From assembly GCA_945871455.1 (NCBI GenBank), contig CAMBXJ010000107.1, positions 1 to 10,212 on the forward strand: a stretch of 10,212 nucleotides of DNA, given 5' to 3'. Below, piece by piece: positions 8,448 through 10,212 of this stretch. Source of the DNA: Asaia bogorensis. Lineage in GTDB: Bacteria; Pseudomonadota; Alphaproteobacteria; Acetobacterales; Acetobacteraceae. The notes beneath the pieces are model-generated. The model worked only from the letters and a program-made list of their open reading frames with translations. It made no database searches and was not told the origin of the DNA. Positions within the stretch are counted from its first letter, which is position 1; the number at the start of each line of letters is the position of its first letter. The translations under genes and the position numbers were made by a program.

Positions 8448-9302
8448 GTGAATATCATCGCCATCACAATGGTCTACAACGAGGGTGACACATTGCGGCG
8501 CTGGCTTCGCCACTATGGCAACCAGTTCGGGCCCAAGAACCTCCTGGTTCTCGATCACGGGTCCGATGACGGCAGCACCGCGGATCTGGGGCAGTCCGGC
8601 CGCATCAACCTGCCGCGCAGCGTCTACGACAACAACCAGCGCGCCGCGTTCATCACCAACCTGCAAAAGGACCTGTTCGGCTATTACGACGCGGTCGTCT
8701 ATTCCGATTGCGACGAACTGATCGTCGCAGATCCTCGCAGATACAGTGGCCTGGCCGATTACATTCAGAAAATGGAAGGGGAGGTGGCTCGTCCCGTCGG
8801 CTTCAACGTCTTCCAGGACGTGATCCCCGGCACGCCGCTGGAACGCGACCGCACGATATCGGAGCAGCGGGATTATGCCATTTTCCGCGTCGGCATGTGC
8901 AAGCCGCTGGTGGCGCGCGCGCCGGTCCGCTGGGTTCCGGGGTTCCATAGCTGCGACAAGCGGGTGTCGATCGACCCGTCGCTGTATCTGTTCCACACCA
9001 AGGACGCGGATTTCCAGGCGTCCTTGCGGCGGCTGGGCGTCACTCGCAGCCTGCCATGGTCGGAACGGTCCCTGGCCGGGCGGCAGGGCGCACATCAACG
9101 CCGGTCGGACGATGAGTGGATCCGCACCAATTTCGAAGGCCCGATCGCGCAGTTGCAACGCGAGGGCGTGCGGGACTTCACCTTCGACGACGTGGTGCAA
9201 ACCTACGACAGCAAGCTGGAAAAGAAGGGCGCGATGTGGATCTGCCCCGGTTTCCCGGGTGGGATCTACCGCGTGCCGGACTGGCTGCGCGGCGCGTTCT
9301 GA
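8448..9302 (+). CDS. family 2-type glycosyltransferase
   Basis: This 284-residue protein resembles the Glyco_tranf_2_4 group of GT-A glycosyltransferases. The N-terminal strand and helix MVYNEGDTLRRWLRHY (8-23) are followed by LDHGSDDGST (35-44) and the metal-binding Asp-Cys-Asp at 87-89 in YSDCDELIV. The middle holds a Trp-Val-Pro-Gly-Phe-His block (about 163-168), a common feature of the group. No membrane segment or signal is visible, so it should act at the cytoplasmic face. The start is GTG at 8448, with AAGGAG at 8431-8436, 11 bases upstream, as the ribosome site. It is divergent from the acyl-AMP ligase operon. It may build the glycan that the acyl-transfer genes modify, an inference from closeness alone. 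The sugar donor and acceptor are unknown. Confidence 0.85.
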   Translation: MNIIAITMVYNEGDTLRRWLRHYGNQFGPKNLLVLDHGSDDGSTADLGQSGRINLPRSVYDNNQRAAFITNLQKDLFGYYDAVVYSDCDELIVADPRRYSGLADYIQKMEGEVARPVGFNVFQDVIPGTPLERDRTISEQRDYAIFRVGMCKPLVARAPVRWVPGFHSCDKRVSIDPSLYLFHTKDADFQASLRRLGVTRSLPWSERSLAGRQGAHQRRSDDEWIRTNFEGPIAQLQREGVRDFTFDDVVQTYDSKLEKKGAMWICPGFPGGIYRVPDWLRGAF

Positions 9303-9377
9303 TACCCACGCGCCGAACGCACCCGCGCCCGACGCGCCCGTCTGGGTCCCGGCGTCTGGCGGCACTCCTGAACGAGC

Positions 9378-9390
9378 GCCGTCAGACGGC
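9378..9390. terminator. short GC hairpin after the glycosyltransferase gene
   Basis: gccgt (9378-9382) pairs with acggc (9386-9390) around a three-base loop, 75 bases after the glycosyltransferase stop and 40 bases past the stop of the convergent secreted-protein gene. No T-run follows. It may help end convergent transcription, but the stem is short. Confidence 0.2.
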
Positions 9391-9393
9391 TGT

Positions 9394-9444
9394 CTGTCTG
9401 GTGCCGTTGCCTGTCAGGTGCCGTTGCCTGTCAGGTGCCGGCGG
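9394..9444. repeat. 17-bp tandem repeat, three copies, overlapping a stop codon
   Basis: Three head-to-tail units of ctgtcaggtgccgttgc: 9394-9410 (one mismatch), 9411-9427 (exact) and 9428-9444 (diverging at the end). The third unit covers the stop codon (9431-9433) and last codons of the secreted-protein gene on the minus strand. The array looks like a duplication of the gene's 3' end into the spacer. Confidence 0.8.
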
Positions 9445-10066
9445 GCCGCACCACGACCGCGACCGAATCCGTGATCACGACGCTCAGCAACTGGCCGGGC
9501 TGGATCTGCTTCAGATAGGCCTGACGCTCCTTGTTGCGCACCGTCAGGGTCTGGATCGACCCGCCACCCTGCGGCACCACGTCCAGGGTGTTGTTGGCGG
9601 CATTCACGCCGACGATCAGCATGGTCAGCGCCACCTGGCGGGTTGCCTCGGCCCCAGGCTTGGCGCCCTTCTTCGTCCGCGCGACATCGCCGGCGACCAC
9701 CACGCTCGGCTGCTTCGTGCCGGCCTTCAGCACGGCATAGGTCACCGCGTGTTCCAGAACCGCGACGACTTCATCGCCGGCCTTGATCTGGGCGAAGTTG
9801 CGGACGTCCGCGCCGAGCTTGATGGACATCGTCTTGCCGTCGGCGAATCGCAGGGTGACCATGCGGGTCGCGGCATCGACACTGACCACGCGGGCCTGCT
9901 CGGTGGCGACGAACAGGTCGGTCTCCGCGGCAATAACAGGGTTTTGCGCCGCGGGGGCTTGCGCCATGGGGCCTTGAGCCTGGGCGGGCGCGCCGGTCAG
10001 GCCGACGCCGCCGATCGCCAGGGACAGGCAGAGCCCGAGCGAACGAAATCCAGGGGACTGAATCAT
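9431..10066 (-). CDS. secreted protein of unknown function with two similar beta-rich halves
   Basis: I do not recognise the family of this 211-residue protein. The N-terminus is a clear signal peptide: Arg8, hydrophobic 9-24, and a cleavage site after Ala-Gln-Ala (28-30). A Gln/Ala/Pro-rich linker (31-45) follows, so the mature protein should be periplasmic. The rest has two units of similar plan: residues 59-113 (V-x-V-D-A-A-T...G-K-x-x...I-K-A-G-D-E-V) and 148-206 (V-G-V-N-A-A-N...G-G-S-I...I-Q-P-G-Q-L-L). Both alternate short beta strands with a turn after Gly, as in small beta-barrels. They are joined by a Lys-rich segment (131-140). The ATG at 10066 has AGGA about 8 bases upstream. The gene stands alone, facing the glycosyltransferase gene. 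The downstream end lies in a 17-bp tandem repeat. No catalytic residue set is evident. Confidence 0.7.
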   Translation of the reverse strand: MIQSPGFRSLGLCLSLAIGGVGLTGAPAQAQGPMAQAPAAQNPVIAAETDLFVATEQARVVSVDAATRMVTLRFADGKTMSIKLGADVRNFAQIKAGDEVVAVLEHAVTYAVLKAGTKQPSVVVAGDVARTKKGAKPGAEATRQVALTMLIVGVNAANNTLDVVPQGGGSIQTLTVRNKERQAYLKQIQPGQLLSVVITDSVAVVVRPAGT

Positions 10067-10094
10067 CGACTGTTTCCTATATGGGTGGGTTGTA

Positions 10095-10115
10095 GCGGCT
10101 CCCTATACCAGCCGC
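10095..10115. other. small hairpin in the leader of the secreted-protein gene
   Basis: gcggct (10095-10100) pairs with agccgc (10110-10115) around a 9-base loop, ending 28 bases upstream of the minus-strand ATG at 10066. It could be a leader structure or chance in GC-rich DNA. Confidence 0.25.
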
Positions 10116-10147
10116 CCCGATCATTGACCTGTGCGCGGCCCCCTCCT

Positions 10148-10212
10148 CGTCATTGCCGGGCTTGACCCGCCAACCCGCCCATTGCCGTTGCGGCGCGGGT
10201 TGGCGGGTCAAG
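10148..10212. repeat. palindromic dispersed repeat, cut by the window end
   Basis: The sequence starts with the same 21-base motif as at 3402 (10148-10168, one difference). From 10161 to 10178 it forms the left arm of a perfect 18-bp inverted repeat whose right arm is 10195-10212, with a 16-base spacer. The pairing probably continues past the window: the bases before 10161 would need a matching complement after 10212. This is the structure expected of a palindromic or MITE-like intergenic element. No open reading frame is within it. Confidence 0.75.

Noticed and set aside
8400..9365. Minus-strand open frame of 321 residues opposite the glycosyltransferase
   Set aside because: The plus strand holds a clear glycosyltransferase with a ribosome site. 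The antisense translation shows no motif.
9116..10165. Plus-strand open frame of 349 residues running from the glycosyltransferase through the secreted-protein gene
   Set aside because: It spans two real genes in the wrong frame or strand and crosses the tandem repeat; there is no recognisable domain or ribosome site.

Overview
The window reads as chromosomal DNA of a high-GC alphaproteobacterium. The basis is strongly G/C-biased third codon positions, AGGAG-type ribosome sites, WcbI-TPR fusion proteins, and a 'cgtcattgccgggcttga' intergenic repeat of a type I associate with alphaproteobacteria. Acetobacteraceae or another Rhodospirillales family is my best guess, but no marker gene here proves it. 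There are ten supportable protein genes. I see no RNA gene, insertion sequence, CRISPR array or transposase.

Region 1 (1-2388, + strand): a cysteine-less carboxymuconolactone-decarboxylase-like protein, then a complete GMC flavoprotein oxidoreductase of the choline/alcohol dehydrogenase type. They look like a small catabolic or redox pair. A three-copy 14-bp tandem repeat begins at the stop codon of the first gene.

Region 2 (2404-3276, - strand): a compact module pointing toward the GMC gene. A small secreted protein carries a TNT-type NAD+ glycohydrolase (necrotizing toxin) domain. It is followed, with a 50-bp overlap and an apparent TTG start, by an 86-residue protein that is probably its cytoplasmic immunity partner. 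A GC-rich hairpin lies between the convergent GMC and immunity genes. This toxin/antitoxin-like pair is the most striking item in the window.

Region 3 (3404-8268, - strand): an apparent operon. In transcription order it encodes a fatty-acyl-AMP-ligase-like enzyme, an acyl carrier protein (ATGA overlap), and two tandem paralogous WcbI-like putative acyltransferases with C-terminal TPR repeats. One paralog has the GNCQ motif; the other has GNSQ, with Ser in place of the presumed nucleophilic Cys. A divergent family-2-type glycosyltransferase (8448-9302, +) starts 179 bp away. Together these suggest a pathway that activates an acyl group, loads it on a dedicated carrier protein and transfers it to a surface glycan. 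That pathway is inferred from neighbourhood.

Region 4 (9303-10212): a 17-bp tandem repeat running into the stop codon of a secreted protein of unknown function built from two similar beta-rich halves (- strand). The last bases are the start of a palindromic dispersed repeat: a perfect 18-bp inverted repeat ending at the window edge. Its left flank also occurs at 3402, where it supplies the end of the first WcbI-TPR gene.
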